NCBI GenBank assembly: GCA_003024175.1
Contig: MDYQ01000001.1
Location: forward strand, 1 to 64,000
Length of the DNA: 64,000 bases
Direction: 5' to 3'
Source: Planoprotostelium fungivorum
Taxonomy: Eukaryota; Evosea; Variosea; Cavosteliida; Cavosteliaceae
A program made the position numbers and the translations under genes. How positions within the stretch are numbered: the first letter of the stretch is position 1; each line of letters opens with the position of its first letter. A model generated the notes under the pieces. It searched no databases. It had not been told where the DNA came from and was given only the letters and a program-made list of their open reading frames with translations. Positions 1 through 10,068 of this stretch are shown here, piece after piece.

Positions 1-4
1 TCAC

Positions 5-59
5 CTTGCACGACGGGCTTCCACCATCGTTTCTCGAGGGTCACGTATTCATCGCTCAT
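5..59 (-). CDS. first coding exon of a gene running off the left edge
   Basis: On the minus strand an ATG at 59-57 opens a short exon reading MSDEYVTLEKRWWKPVVQ. It runs into a GTGA splice donor at positions 4-1, so the rest of the gene lies to the left of the window. The GTGA donor matches the intron style used throughout the window, and the start codon faces the ATG of the next gene only 23 bp away. Eighteen residues are too few to name a family. The main uncertainty is whether this ATG is the true start or whether the exon belongs to a spurious frame. Confidence 0.4.
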
Positions 60-82
60 CGTGCAGAAAATGAAATTTTATA

Positions 83-1597
83 ATGAGCGGTTCCGGAACA
101 ACGGGTTTTCGCGAAGTGGGATTATTTACAACGAGTTGTGGAACCTCAATTGAAGACACTCAGGTGAGCTCTCGAAGTAGTGACGTGACCATACGGTCAG
201 GTCTGAACAGGATGGCAGGTATCGAGTGTATGGAAGAAGCTGGCGGATCACACTTTTCCATTTTGGAAAGAAATAGAGGCGTATAACGAGATGGACAAGA
301 GATTCTCGACCACAGACAATCTCAAGCTCTTCATCAACTTACGAGCTGCTTTTTCACAACTGACTGATGGGAACAATTATCCTCCCAAGGAGTATCGTCT
401 ACCTACAGAGACTTCTTGGGTTGGGTTGATGCACCCTATGGCGATGAGCTATCGAACTCCAACGATGGAGTAACAGCGCTAGATAAGATCACATCTGGAA
501 GGATCAATGCCGCTTTGAGAGAAGAGAGCGATGACGATGGTGCTGTGATCACTGAGGATCGCATCGGATTCGTATTAAGGTGTTCGCGATGGGTCAGACC
601 CACTCTCGACGCTTCATTTGGAGAAGACAAACGGCTTTATGAGGTAGACGTTCGTCAACTCTCGACATCGACAAGTGACATGCTTTTACAGAGGGCCATT
701 TTGCTCGGTTATTCTTGCTCTCTACATTCCGCCGTCATCAATCACGATCACAATGGCGTGGGTTACATGTTCTATCCCCTCGATGACCAGCCACGTCCGA
801 CCGGCAACTTCCATATCATCATGCCATATTACGAAGCTGACCTCGATGTATTGTACGCTTACAATCACTGCACACCGGGTGACTACGGGCCCGTCATCTA
901 TTGGTGCACCATGTTAGTATGCCAGAAGGGAGGTCTGTCAGAGATGTCGTCTGTTGTGACGTGGCCCGACCCACCCCTCACCCGCGGCATGTCCGTCCAC
1001 ACTGTACTCTCAGAGTATGTGAGATGCCAGAATGTCTTCGCGGATCTACCATACGCGAGAATACCAAACAGGAGAGCAGACGCCTCAAATATGCAAAGGA
1101 GAAAGTCAATCTCGATGATGAGGAAGGTGCTGATGACGCAAAAGAGGATGATGAAGACACGGAAGAAAGTGACAACGATGATGACGAGGCGGAAGAGGGG
1201 ATCAAGTTCTATGCGATGGATGAGGAAGAAGCAGAGAGACCTTTGTGGCAATGTTGCGAGTGTGGCACCCATATATCCTACACGATGTGTTGTCACATGA
1301 TCATGTTCACGAGGGCAGAGAAAGCGGTGAGCTGCTATAGGCATGACATATATGACATCATCTGACGTGTGCAAGAGTACAGAAGAGTCGAAGAATCATT
1401 CAGACGGAGGAGATGCAGACGATCATTCAGAGGAAGAGCAAAGTGAAGAGGATGAAGACCGCTTAATTGAGGAAATATCCAAGTTACGCGTTGTAGATCT
1501 CAGAGCTGAGCTCAAGAAGAGAAAACAGCCTGTGGGAGGGTTGAAGGCTGAACTGGTCGCGAGATTAGCCAAAGCCAGACAAGACAATGATGAATAG
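83..1597 (+). CDS. unidentified acidic protein with C-terminal SAP domain
   Basis: Exon 1 (83-163) starts MSGSGTTGFREVG and ends at a GTGAGC donor. An intron of 55 nt to 218 keeps the frame into a segment rich in aromatic and charged residues. The main body (about 410-890) has no family I recognise. It is followed by a Cys-containing segment with CCECGTHISYTMCC near 1250-1290 and a strongly acidic Asp/Glu tract at about 1110-1200. After a further intron near 1326-1370 another Glu/Asp-rich stretch leads into LRVVDLRAELKKRKQPVGG. That matches a SAP motif (about 1486-1580), a helix-extension-helix that in known proteins binds DNA or RNA in the nucleus. The stop lies at 1597. Two internal frame changes (about 280-420 and 890-1080) need introns whose exact edges I could not fix. 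A nuclear, chromatin or RNA role is inferred from the SAP motif only. Confidence 0.6.
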
Positions 1598-2044
1598 AGA
1601 GTTTTGAGTCAACGTGTCATCACATCACGAATTCGACTTGGATGAATCGAGATATGGAATGTCTGTGTGATGTGTGTGTTGTTTATTGATTTATAATACG
1701 TATGTTATCTCATATTGGATGTATATATTATTATTGGATGACTTCATAGTCTTTTTGCCTGTGCTTTACATCTACCTGACTTCATCATCACACATTTTCA
1801 TTCATAAACACTCATTTGATACCTGGGATGGGTTTGGTCACACTCTGCAGGGTACAGAAACGAATGAGAGATGATGAGAAGTCTTGCGAGACGAATTTGA
1901 TCGGGATAGCGACATGACCGAACCTCCATTCACTGGTGACCATGTCATTTCCACACTTGTCTTTCATGAGCCACGACTCTAAAATTGTGTGGAAAATCGA
2001 AAAATAAATGGTTTGTGCGATCATCACATCACAAACGAACGAGA
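1598..2044. other. intergenic, no gene seen
   Basis: This AT-rich stretch between the SAP gene and the ZNF706-like gene contains TG-rich sequence and short ATATTATTA tracts, as expected for a 3' untranslated region and a short promoter. The small open frames on either strand show no splice-consistent or family-like content. Confidence 0.4.
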
Positions 2045-2299
2045 ATGGCCCGTGGACACCAGAAGATCCAAGCTCAACAGAAGAACGCAGCGAAGCAGCA
2101 GGCCGCTGCAAAGGGTGTTTCTCAGATTGCATCCCGAGCCGCCGCGTTGAAAATCCAATGCCAAATCTGTAAGACACCACTGACGAATCAAAAGCAGCTT
2201 GAAGAACACTACGAAGCCAAGTGAGTGAAATGACTCAAATAGAGGAATACACTGGCTCATGCACGCAGACATCCTGGGAAGGAGGTACAAACCATCTGA
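2045..2299 (+). CDS. ZNF706: ZNF706-like small zinc-finger protein (4F5/SERF-type N-terminus)
   Basis: Two exons (2045-2220 and 2269-2299) are joined across a 48-nt GTGAGT...GCAG intron in phase 2. The product is about 68 residues. It begins MARGHQKIQAQQKNAAKQQA, the hallmark basic N-terminus of the ZNF706/SERF (4F5) group, and carries one CxxC zinc knuckle (CQICKTPL). A histidine pair is completed across the splice (EEHYEAK then HP), giving a C2H2-type finger. Length and order match animal ZNF706 (76 residues). These are small, abundant, probably nucleic-acid-associated proteins of uncertain function; SERF relatives influence amyloid formation. The exact fit of the second exon (HPGKE, then a stop) supports the model. 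Confidence 0.85.
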
Positions 2300-2617
2300 A
2301 GAAGAGTCCACACTACATACAACACCAATAAACACTTCTCTCTATTTACGTCTCTTCGTTCCTCGATTAGATCCAATTGGACGTTATGGAGGTGTACGAG
2401 TGTAACCCGTGTCATCGCGACATCACACGAAGGAGAGAAGTGAAGACAAGTGGAGCCGAAATAACGTAACGAAGCCTCCATCCGAACAAGAGAGATGATG
2501 CTCTCATCCACTTGAGAGATGTGACATGTCAAGACGATCACACAACAACCCACACAGACAGCGTCATGATGAAAGAGACTGTCCTTCCCGATCTCAAACT
2601 ATTTATGAATCGCAAGT
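2300..2617. other. convergent 3' intergenic region
   Basis: This is the gap between the ends of the ZNF706-like gene (plus) and the eL32 gene (minus). No gene-like frame was seen; it should hold both 3' untranslated regions. Confidence 0.4.
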
Positions 2618-3221
2618 TTAAGCAGTGGCAGTCACAGCACGTCCGGCCTCCTCAGATCTGAATCTGGCGGCGGCGTTGGTGACCTTGATGTTCAGCTGAA
2701 GAGCTCTCTCGACGATCTTCTTGCGGGTCTCGAGGCCAACGGCGGCGGCGATCTCGGCGGCGTACTTTCTGTTGTGGATGAGAAGCAGCTCGAGCTCCTT
2801 AACGTTGTGGACGGTGAACTTGAGGAATCCGTTGGGGAGCTGGTGGCGAGTGTTCTTCGCTCCACGGTAACCGATCATGGGCATCAGCTTGGAGCCCTTG
2901 AATCTCCTTCTGACTCTGTTGTCAATTCCGCGTGGCTTTCTCCATGCCTCCTGTGGAACGTTCACTCTGGGTGATGGACGATGGTGGAAGAGATGGATGG
3001 GAGATCGAATGATGGAATGTGTGAAGGATGTGAGAAATTTTTCATGATCGAGGGAACGATTTGAAAACACAAAGATATTCATTTTCACGATGTGGTGGAT
3101 CAGATTTCAGACATATTCAGTTGTTACTCACATCAACACGTAAAAATCTGTCCGACTGGAAGCGTCTGAACTTGTGGACGACCTTCTTGACCTTCTTTCC
3201 TGCGTTAATGGGTGCGGGCAT
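2618..3221 (-). CDS. RPL32: 60S ribosomal protein eL32
   Basis: Exon 1 starts at 3221 and encodes [18 protein letters not shown] followed by [15 protein letters not shown] donor lies at about 3131. Exon 2 (about 2967-2618) contains [19 protein letters not shown] and [20 protein letters not shown], the signature of eL32, and ends ...AVTATA. The protein is about 140 residues, the usual size. eL32 is a structural protein of the large cytosolic ribosomal subunit. The identity is certain. The exact splice junction is not, because two acceptor AGs overlap and several donors (GTGTTG, GTGAGT, GTAACA) give different short joins in a variable loop. The 440-bp leader upstream of the start may include untranslated sequence. 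Confidence 0.95.
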
Positions 3222-3662
3222 CTAACGATGATGATGATCAGCCAAACAGAAAGATTCAGAGGTTATAGACCCATATATGGAGTCTATAGAGGATGGAGGC
3301 GATAGAACGGTCTCCTCACCTTCGATTGATATCGGGATGGATGATGTGTGAATCCGAAGAACAACCTCGCTGAATCCCTTCCTTCGTTCTCCGAGATATC
3401 TTACTTTCCGATTTACGACATATTGTAGATGTAGCCTTTTCTCCCTTTTCGTTTCGTTTGTGAAGAGAGCTGTGGCTGTGTTCATGTTCTATAGAGGCAG
3501 GGGGAAGTACTTGTGTCGACATTGGGTGAAGTTGGAGATGTTTTAAGAGGATGAGGCTGTGGACTTGTTTTTGCGCTCGCGAGTTCAACACATTTGTTTG
3601 GAAATTTAGTGAACATCAGATCAGATCCCATCTTGTTTAGAACTCGAAGACAGAGAGAGGAG
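3222..3662. other. divergent promoter region, eL32 and UBE2Z-like gene
   Basis: This 441-bp gap separates the start codons of eL32 (minus) and the UBE2Z-UEV gene (plus). It must hold both promoters and leaders. I see GATGATGATGAT repeats just upstream of the eL32 start but no recognisable named motif and no supportable gene. Confidence 0.45.
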
Positions 3663-5459
3663 ATGTCTAATACGGCAACGGCTAGGATCTCCAAAGACCT
3701 CCGAGAAGTTAATTCCATCGCTGATCTTGATACCCCACCAATGTGAGCGATTTTGGGGATCAAAGGGGCTTAAATATTCCCAGTTTTTGCAGACCCGTTG
3801 CCGACGAGCTTGATCATGCAGAGGCTCTGATAGTGGGTCCGCCAGACACCCCTTATGAGTTTGGTTTCCTTCGTTTCGGTGAGTCACAATATTCCACCCA
3901 TTCTCATAGACTCCCATTCGCTAATCGCCACCAATCAGATCTCAAGTTTTCAAATTCATACCCGAATAAACCCCCCAAAGTCATGATGTGAGACACATTC
4001 CATATTCACTCGCGTGACAACTTCCCAGAGAAACGACGGATCATGGAAGAGTCCGACTGAACCCGAATCTCTATGCGGGAGGCAAAGTGTGTCTGTCCAT
4101 CTTGGGCACGTGGACGGGAGAGTCTGCTGACGAGTGGAGATCCACATACTCCATCCATTACATCCTGCGGGCCATCCAGAGTCTCATCTTGACCACGAAA
4201 CCTTACCACAACGAACCAGGCTACGAAGAGAACGGAAGCGACTGCGAGAAGCCGGAAGAGGTGTCCTCACATGTAGAACATGATGTCCATGCTTACGTCG
4301 AGCAGATCCAAGCATACAGTGACAAGATCAAGCACGAATCACTCCGAGTGTGTGTCTGTGGCGTCTTAGAGGAAGTATTATCCACCAACAAGTCTTCGAG
4401 TGAGATTCACATCTCATCCCATCTGATGCGAACGACAGTATTCGGAGACATCATAAAGAATCACTTTCTCTTGTATTACCACATCTACATGAAGAGAGCA
4501 CAAGAAGAGACGAGCAAAGATGGAGAGAAATTCTCTATGATGGCCTTCGAGGTGCACACATTGTACAACGTTATTTCGTCTGACGAGAAAAGTACCCGGA
4601 TAACGGCTGCAGCGGTAGTTACAATTACGCTGGTATCACGACTCGGTTACAAGAGATCAAGGGAAAGATAGAGAGCGAGACGCAACAGTGGAAAGAGAAT
4701 GGACACGGTGAGAAGACAAAATGAATTCAAATAACGATCGATCACATCACGATGATAGAATAGAACAGTGATGTATAACGATGAGATGGTGATGAAATTA
4801 TATCGCTGAGAGAGGACAGAGTTGACGAAAGCGGAGAGTGGCTGGAAGTACTATCGTCTCATAGAAGAGAACGACCTGATGAAGAAGGGAACGAACACTC
4901 TGGAGGGCACCAGCGCGGGGCCGGCGAGCGACGACAACGTGTACCTGTGGAATGCGACTATATTTGGGCCTCAAGATTCACTGTGGGAGGGTGGTATCTA
5001 CAACGTGGAGATCGTCTTTAATGATAAGGACAATCCACCGAGGGTCAAGTTTCTGTGTGACATGTGGCATCCCAACAGTGAGATTTGACATCACATCCAT
5101 CATCATCCATCACATCACATCGATGACATCACGCATCACATGATGATCATCGATATAATAACGATAAAAACAGTCACGAAAGATGGATATCCCTTCTTCG
5201 CCATCCCTCCAAACGCAAAGGAGCCCGTCATGCCCATTCTCATCGCACTGCGGGTATGTCACATCATCACATCACATCATCGAATGACATCAAATGATCT
5301 GATGGAGAGCAGAAACTGTTGACGAATGAGCCCAATTCGAGCAGTGCCACGTGGGTGAACCCCACAGCAGCGGAACAATACTTCAACAAGGAAGAAGGTC
5401 CGAGGCAAGACTACAAGAGGAAGGTGGCACAGTGTGTGAGGAGAACCATGGAGATGTGA
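3663..5459 (+). CDS. UBE2Z: UBE2Z-type ubiquitin-conjugating enzyme fused to a cysteine-less UEV domain
   Basis: Seven or eight short exons join in frame. The first half is a UBE2Z-like E2: GPPDTPYEFGF, KPPKVMM, then NPNLYAGGKVCLSILGTWTG at about 4055-4120, which carries the catalytic Cys, followed by KPYHNEPGYEEN. In animals UBE2Z accepts ubiquitin or FAT10 from UBA6. After the usual UBE2Z tail a 41-nt intron and then a longer phase-1 intron (about 4710-4820) lead in frame into a second UBC fold. That fold reads LWNATIFGPQDSLWEGG, DMWHPN, then TKDGYPFFAIPPN, and ends at TGA 5459 with CVRRTMEM. It keeps the E2 HPN but has no Cys where the active site should be, so it is a UEV-like pseudo-E2. 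No stop separates the halves once introns are removed. Two overlapping genes remain possible but the phase fit argues for one protein. Confidence 0.8.
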
Positions 5460-5483
5460 TGAATACAACATCAACTTGATTCT

Positions 5484-8293
5484 TCATTCAATCTCACATT
5501 CCATCCACGACATGTCCGGCTCATCACTGTTGGTCTGTGATGTCATCTGTGATTTGATTTGCGTCCTCGTCTCCGATTTGATCTGGATGTTCGATGTGAT
5601 GTCTGATTTGATCTGGGTGTTCGATGTGATGCTCGATTTGATCTGGGTGTGTGTCTCCACCTTCATCCTCTTTGCAGATGGCTCCTCCTTCTCCTTCTCA
5701 AATATCTTCTCGTAGAAGGCGATGACCTCCGTCCATCAGAAGACACTCCCATCCTCTCTCACCTTCGGGTTGGCTCGGATGCACTGCGGCTTCCAATCTG
5801 CCACCTCCAAACCTTCTAAGCTTCTCAGGCGTGAGAGGGCAACGTAAGCTTGGCCCGGCTCGAAGACGTTGGAGAGTGAGACAATGGCCTTGTCGAGAGA
5901 CAATCCTTGTGATTTGTGGACCGTCAGACTCCAGGCCAGACGGAGGGGAATCTGAGGGGGGTGAATGGGGTGACGTACGTACTGTACGCCTCACCTGACA
6001 TCTGGATGCTCCACCGTTGACACCGATGACTTCTCTGATCTCTGGTGTCACGATTTTCGTCGTGCCGTTGTCGAATTGAATGACGGGCAGTTTCGGATGT
6101 CTTCTCAACCATTCTATAGGAATGTCTTTCTCCTGCACAGGGTTCAGCGTGATGTTCTAGATGATAAAGAAGAGCTCACTTTGGCCAGTGTCTCCACGTT
6201 GGCATCGGATATCCTCTCGAAATCGATGACGACACCTCTGGATCCATTGATGAGATGATCATCCAAATTGCAGAGTAACATCACTTGAGCGTTCAACTGT
6301 CTCCGTTCAGCGATGATGAAACCTTTCTTTCACCTTCAAGTGGACGACGGCACTGATGGGCAAGGCATCTAATAGACTCGATAAAGTCTTACTGGGTACG
6401 AGGTTATCTGATAAGGTGAGCCGATCGACCGTGATGACATCTCCTCACTTGGGTCTTGCAAGACGAGATCGAGGGCATCGTAAGTGAAAGTGTCTCCTGC
6501 TAATTCTGAGAGCCTGCCCGAATTCATCTCGTCCACTTTCATGTTCGTACAATGTAACATCGTGGGATATACGATCTTCTCCTGGACACTCCCTATCGCC
6601 ATCCATTATTTCGCGTTATTATGATTGAATAACGACTTTGAATCATATTGAAAAGTTAGACTCACCCTCAGCGCGGTGGATCTGTCTCTCTCTATGCTTA
6701 TCTTTGAGTTCATCTAACGTCTGTCTCGTACTGTCCGTGCAGCGACCCAAACGTATGTCATTCAGCATCTGAACGAAGACAGGATCTGCTTGACGATGTA
6801 CCATCTGATAACGATTTCTCTTCGTTTCCACGATGCATCGTCCTCACCTGAAGCTCTCTCGATATGTGAACGCAAGAGTGCCAGGACTTGGCTTCGAAAC
6901 AGAAATCGACGATTGGATTGAAGCTGTGAGAGGTCAATCGATTGAAGATGTGATGTGGATGACCTGTCGTTCACGGGGGGTAGTTGAAGGAAATCACCAC
7001 ACAAGACGAGTTGGATGCCACCGAAGGGAGATGACACGCCTCTGATCTTCTGGCCGAGCCCTTCCAGTAGATCAAACAGTCTCCCACTCACCATGGAAAT
7101 CTCGTCGATAATGAGAACATCTGTATCCCTCCACAGTTGCTGTTCAGCGTCATCATGGACATCGCATCACGATGATGTTGGTGTCGTTCGTATCACAATG
7201 GATGAGTACCTTATTCCTCCACGCCGCTTTACTCTGAACGTCTACGGAGGGAGATACGCCGATACCGGACCATCTGTGAATGGTGACACCTGACTCGTGT
7301 TACCTTCCCGCACATTCTCCACGATTCACCTCCCACATTGACGGCTGCGATGCCCGTGGGTGCTGTCACGGCGACCTTCTTCCCTCGTTGCTCCAGGCCG
7401 TTTCTTATCTTTCTCAACAAGAAAGTCTTTCCAGTACCAGCTGATCCAGTGAAGAAGATATTCTGACCGCTCAATATCGCTTGATAGATCTGCCGCATTC
7501 AGAGGTGAGATAGAGGAGGCAACTGCACCTCGTTCTGCTCTTCGGACATGGGAGTGAGATCATCCCAACTGGGTTTGGCTCTTCGCAGCATGGTGGGGTT
7601 GTAAGCCTGCGAAGACGTGAGAGGTCTTTCAGATGGAGGTGTTACCTTCGTCTTGTTCGTGAGTTCGGTTGTCGCTGGTTGTCTTCCAAAAGTGGAGGGA
7701 AGTTTTCTCGTGGGCTTCTGATAGAAGGTGAATCGATGTCTTGGAGACGTGTTTACCTTATCTGCGGGGACGGAGGAATTTCTCAGCATCTGATCCACGC
7801 TCATCATCTTCCTCTTCTGTTCTTTCTGTTCTCGTGCTTTGTTCTCCATCTTGACCACATCTCTCAGTGACGATGATGCTGCCTTGTTCTCTGTCAGAGA
7901 AATCATGGCAGACCTCTGAGGAATGACTGTGGTAGTTTTCTGAGGTGTGATTGGATTAGAAGGTTTAACAGGAACGGCTGTGACGGATTGTGTCTGACGA
8001 ACAATGGGAGCAGTTGTCTGTTTTGGAGGTACATAAATAGGCGTGGTCGGTTGTCTTGGTGTACTATTGACGACCGGTTTTGGTGTAGGAGTGCCACCAC
8101 TCATGAATTGTTGTGCGTCTTTAAGAGATTCAAATGTCTTGTATCTTGCGCCTGGGAAATCTTTGGTCTGTTGCTCACATTCTTTCCTGATTGTCATCAA
8201 TAACAGGGTGAGAAAGAGATGTCACCATGAATTATATATCCCTGGAGATCTTCCAACAGTGACAGCATAAAATACTGGACGAAGTCTCTTCAT
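5484..8293 (-). CDS. PIF1: PIF1-family 5'-3' DNA helicase with N-terminal RNase H1-type hybrid-binding domain
   Basis: The first exon (from 8293) reads [20 protein letters not shown]. After a 40-nt intron it continues [18 protein letters not shown], the hybrid-binding domain found at the N-terminus of RNase H1, which grips RNA-DNA hybrids. A Pro/Thr/Ser-rich linker (about 8100-7540) precedes the helicase. That holds Walker A GSAGTGKT and TAPTGIAA (about 7445-7340), [10 protein letters not shown], Walker B IIDEISM (about 7100), GDFLQLPPV, and the C-terminal [14 protein letters not shown] and YVALSR motifs (about 5940-5830). These are the canonical PIF1 set. Introns of 36-70 nt fit in phase at each junction I checked. 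The tail after [12 protein letters not shown] is a Ser/Thr/Lys repeat. PIF1 acts on G-quadruplexes, R-loops, telomeres and mitochondrial DNA; no obvious mitochondrial presequence is present. Confidence 0.9.
5551..5658 (-). repeat. 30-bp tandem repeat in the PIF1 C-terminal coding tail
   Basis: Two nearly identical 30-bp units (5575-5604 and 5605-5634) are flanked by partial copies. They encode decapeptide repeats of the form [10 protein letters not shown] in the last 60 residues of the helicase. The unit length is a multiple of three, so copy-number change would keep the frame. The repeat may be polymorphic between isolates. Confidence 0.7.
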
Positions 8294-8332
8294 CTCCGTC
8301 TAGATGATGATGCGGAGGAATATTTAAAGTTT

Positions 8333-9172
8333 TCATTTGGCGCGATCGAGTTGGTCCCGCTTTTTTCCGGAAAGTCGGACTCGGAAATCCGGACCAGATC
8401 GCAAGGATTGGGAACGAATCCAGGCCACCTTGAACGTCTTGGATACGTGTCGTGCCTCTACCGAGAAGGTGAGATCATCTGCATTGAACGAAGTCTTTCC
8501 GTTTCGTCTCCATCCTCGTGGAATGATGTTTCGAGCCCCACGGTTCTTGTTCTGACCGCTGTCGTAGGTGATCTTGAGAGTCGATCCCTTCTCGATGGCG
8601 GCGTCAATGATGGCAGGCAGGTGAGAGTTTTGAGCCGTCATGTGAGGGTAGCAGCAGACGAATCCTGACGCCTTTCCACAGCAGGTTGAACAGAGAGGGC
8701 CACTGAAATTCCTGCAGTCCTTGTTACCAGAACGTCTGCAGGGACAGAGGGCTGAGGAGGACTGTTGAGAGGACTGCGACGAGGTTGGTGTGTCACCACT
8801 TCTACCAGCGCTGGTTACCACGTCTTTCTCCATTGGCCAACAGGTGGTGACAGTCTCCTCTGTCATCGTGAGCAACTCATTGTTGGGTAGCTTCTGCCTC
8901 CCGAAATGCTCTTTGGTTCGCTTCTTCCTCTTCTTGTCCTGGGGGCCGTCAGAGGTGTCGACAGGACGGAGGGAGACTTGGAGCTCAGGTGCAATTGAGA
9001 TCAGCTCCTGGCATGGCGCCTTCAATCCGAGTGCGTCGAGATCATAGAAGTGACAGTCCTCGTAGGTCTCAAGGACCACGTTCTGCGAGAAGGCTTTCAC
9101 GTGATCGATGGCTTGATTTGAGTGTGGTGCGACCTCAATGTCAGTGGGTGCGATGATGTCGTTGTTGTTCAT
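8333..9172 (-). CDS. Cys-rich protein with WYL-like C-terminal domain
   Basis: This is an intronless 279-residue frame, unusual here. The N-terminal 75 residues look globular. They are followed by a basic KKRKKRTKEHF patch that could be a nuclear signal, and a Ser/Thr/Gln-rich linker. A Cys-rich module follows with CPC, a lone C, CSTCC and CC over about 35 residues (about 8660-8750), likely zinc-binding. The last 90 residues read LKITYDSGQN, IIPRGWRRNGKTSFNADD, and ARHVSKTFKVAWIRS. This follows the strand pattern of WYL domains (xIxY, R-I-P, Y/F-x-A, R-x-F-x-V-x-x-I), which in bacteria sense ligands or nucleic acid. The assignment is by pattern only. The gene starts about 39 bp upstream of the PIF1 start region, in tandem on the same strand. 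Confidence 0.7.
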   Translation of the reverse strand: MNNNDIIAPTDIEVAPHSNQAIDHVKAFSQNVVLETYEDCHFYDLDALGLKAPCQELISIAPELQVSLRPVDTSDGPQDKKRKKRTKEHFGRQKLPNNELLTMTEETVTTCWPMEKDVVTSAGRSGDTPTSSQSSQQSSSALCPCRRSGNKDCRNFSGPLCSTCCGKASGFVCCYPHMTAQNSHLPAIIDAAIEKGSTLKITYDSGQNKNRGARNIIPRGWRRNGKTSFNADDLTFSVEARHVSKTFKVAWIRSQSLRSGPDFRVRLSGKKRDQLDRAK

Positions 9173-10068
9173 GGTTCAGTTGTTATTTGTTGACGTTGTT
9201 TGTTAGCGTCGTCTGTTGCTGATGAGGGTACGTGCGTGTTATGAAAGTGAGCTGTTGCAACTATGCACAGTTCCTCAACTCCGTCTGTTCACGCTGTAAG
9301 TAGTGTGTCTCTGTATCTTATCGTATGCACTGTAAGCCTCTTCACCACAAGTGTTCACCACAGCTGTCCCAAAACGACGACAATAAGGTGGAATATGAGC
9401 CTATTCCATAGTGAAAACAGCCTGCCGCGTCTGACGTTGGAAACTTTTGGCTTCGGGCCCCATTTTTCAGATATTCCGAAAAAGAGAGTAGATCTGTAGA
9501 TACGTCTCCAACCCAATTTTTCAAACAATATCCAAATGTCACAGCGGACGAGGCTTCTCCAGGCTCGTTTGTGGAATATCGAGACATCGGCGGATGATTT
9601 TTTCGTTTGAGCGAAGGAACAGAGCGAGATTGATGGTTACACTGTAACTTTGTGCCCACTCACATTGTGGATGGGATAAACTTCACCATTGCGAGTAGAT
9701 AGAGGATGTGGTATCAGGGCCATACTCACACGAATGTGCGACATCTGCATTCCCTTAGTTAAATCAGAGCCATTTAGTGTATTGTATTCGTCGAAGTGAT
9801 GAAAGCTTCACCGCGATTCGGCAAGTTACAGTGAAACTGTGATGACAATTACAATTTCTCGTGGCCCGTAAGCCGCAAACTGGCAGAAGTCCTAAACGCG
9901 GCGATATTTCACCAAAATTCGCCACTTACACGACCATAGGCATCGATTTTGTTTCAGGCACCTTTTCTGACTTTCCTGAAAAGAGCGATTGAGTTCACCG
10001 AACGGTGGATCTTCGGTTTTTCCGGTTGAAACCCCTCGGATGATTTCCATTCATTTTCCACGTACACC
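9173..10068. other. intergenic, no gene supported
   Basis: About 900 bp lie between the WYL-like gene (minus) and the APH-fold kinase gene (plus). Small open frames (for example minus 9342-9659) have no family resemblance or consistent splice structure. The region must hold two divergent promoters; no clear element or structured RNA was seen. Confidence 0.4.

Noticed and set aside
5140-5160. possible separate start for the second UBC domain
   Set aside because: The phase-1 intron ending near 4820 joins the two halves in frame, and the segment before it has no promoter-like gap.
9342-9659. 105-codon minus-strand frame
   Set aside because: Composition and lack of any motif suggest chance; the neighbouring genes explain the region as promoter.
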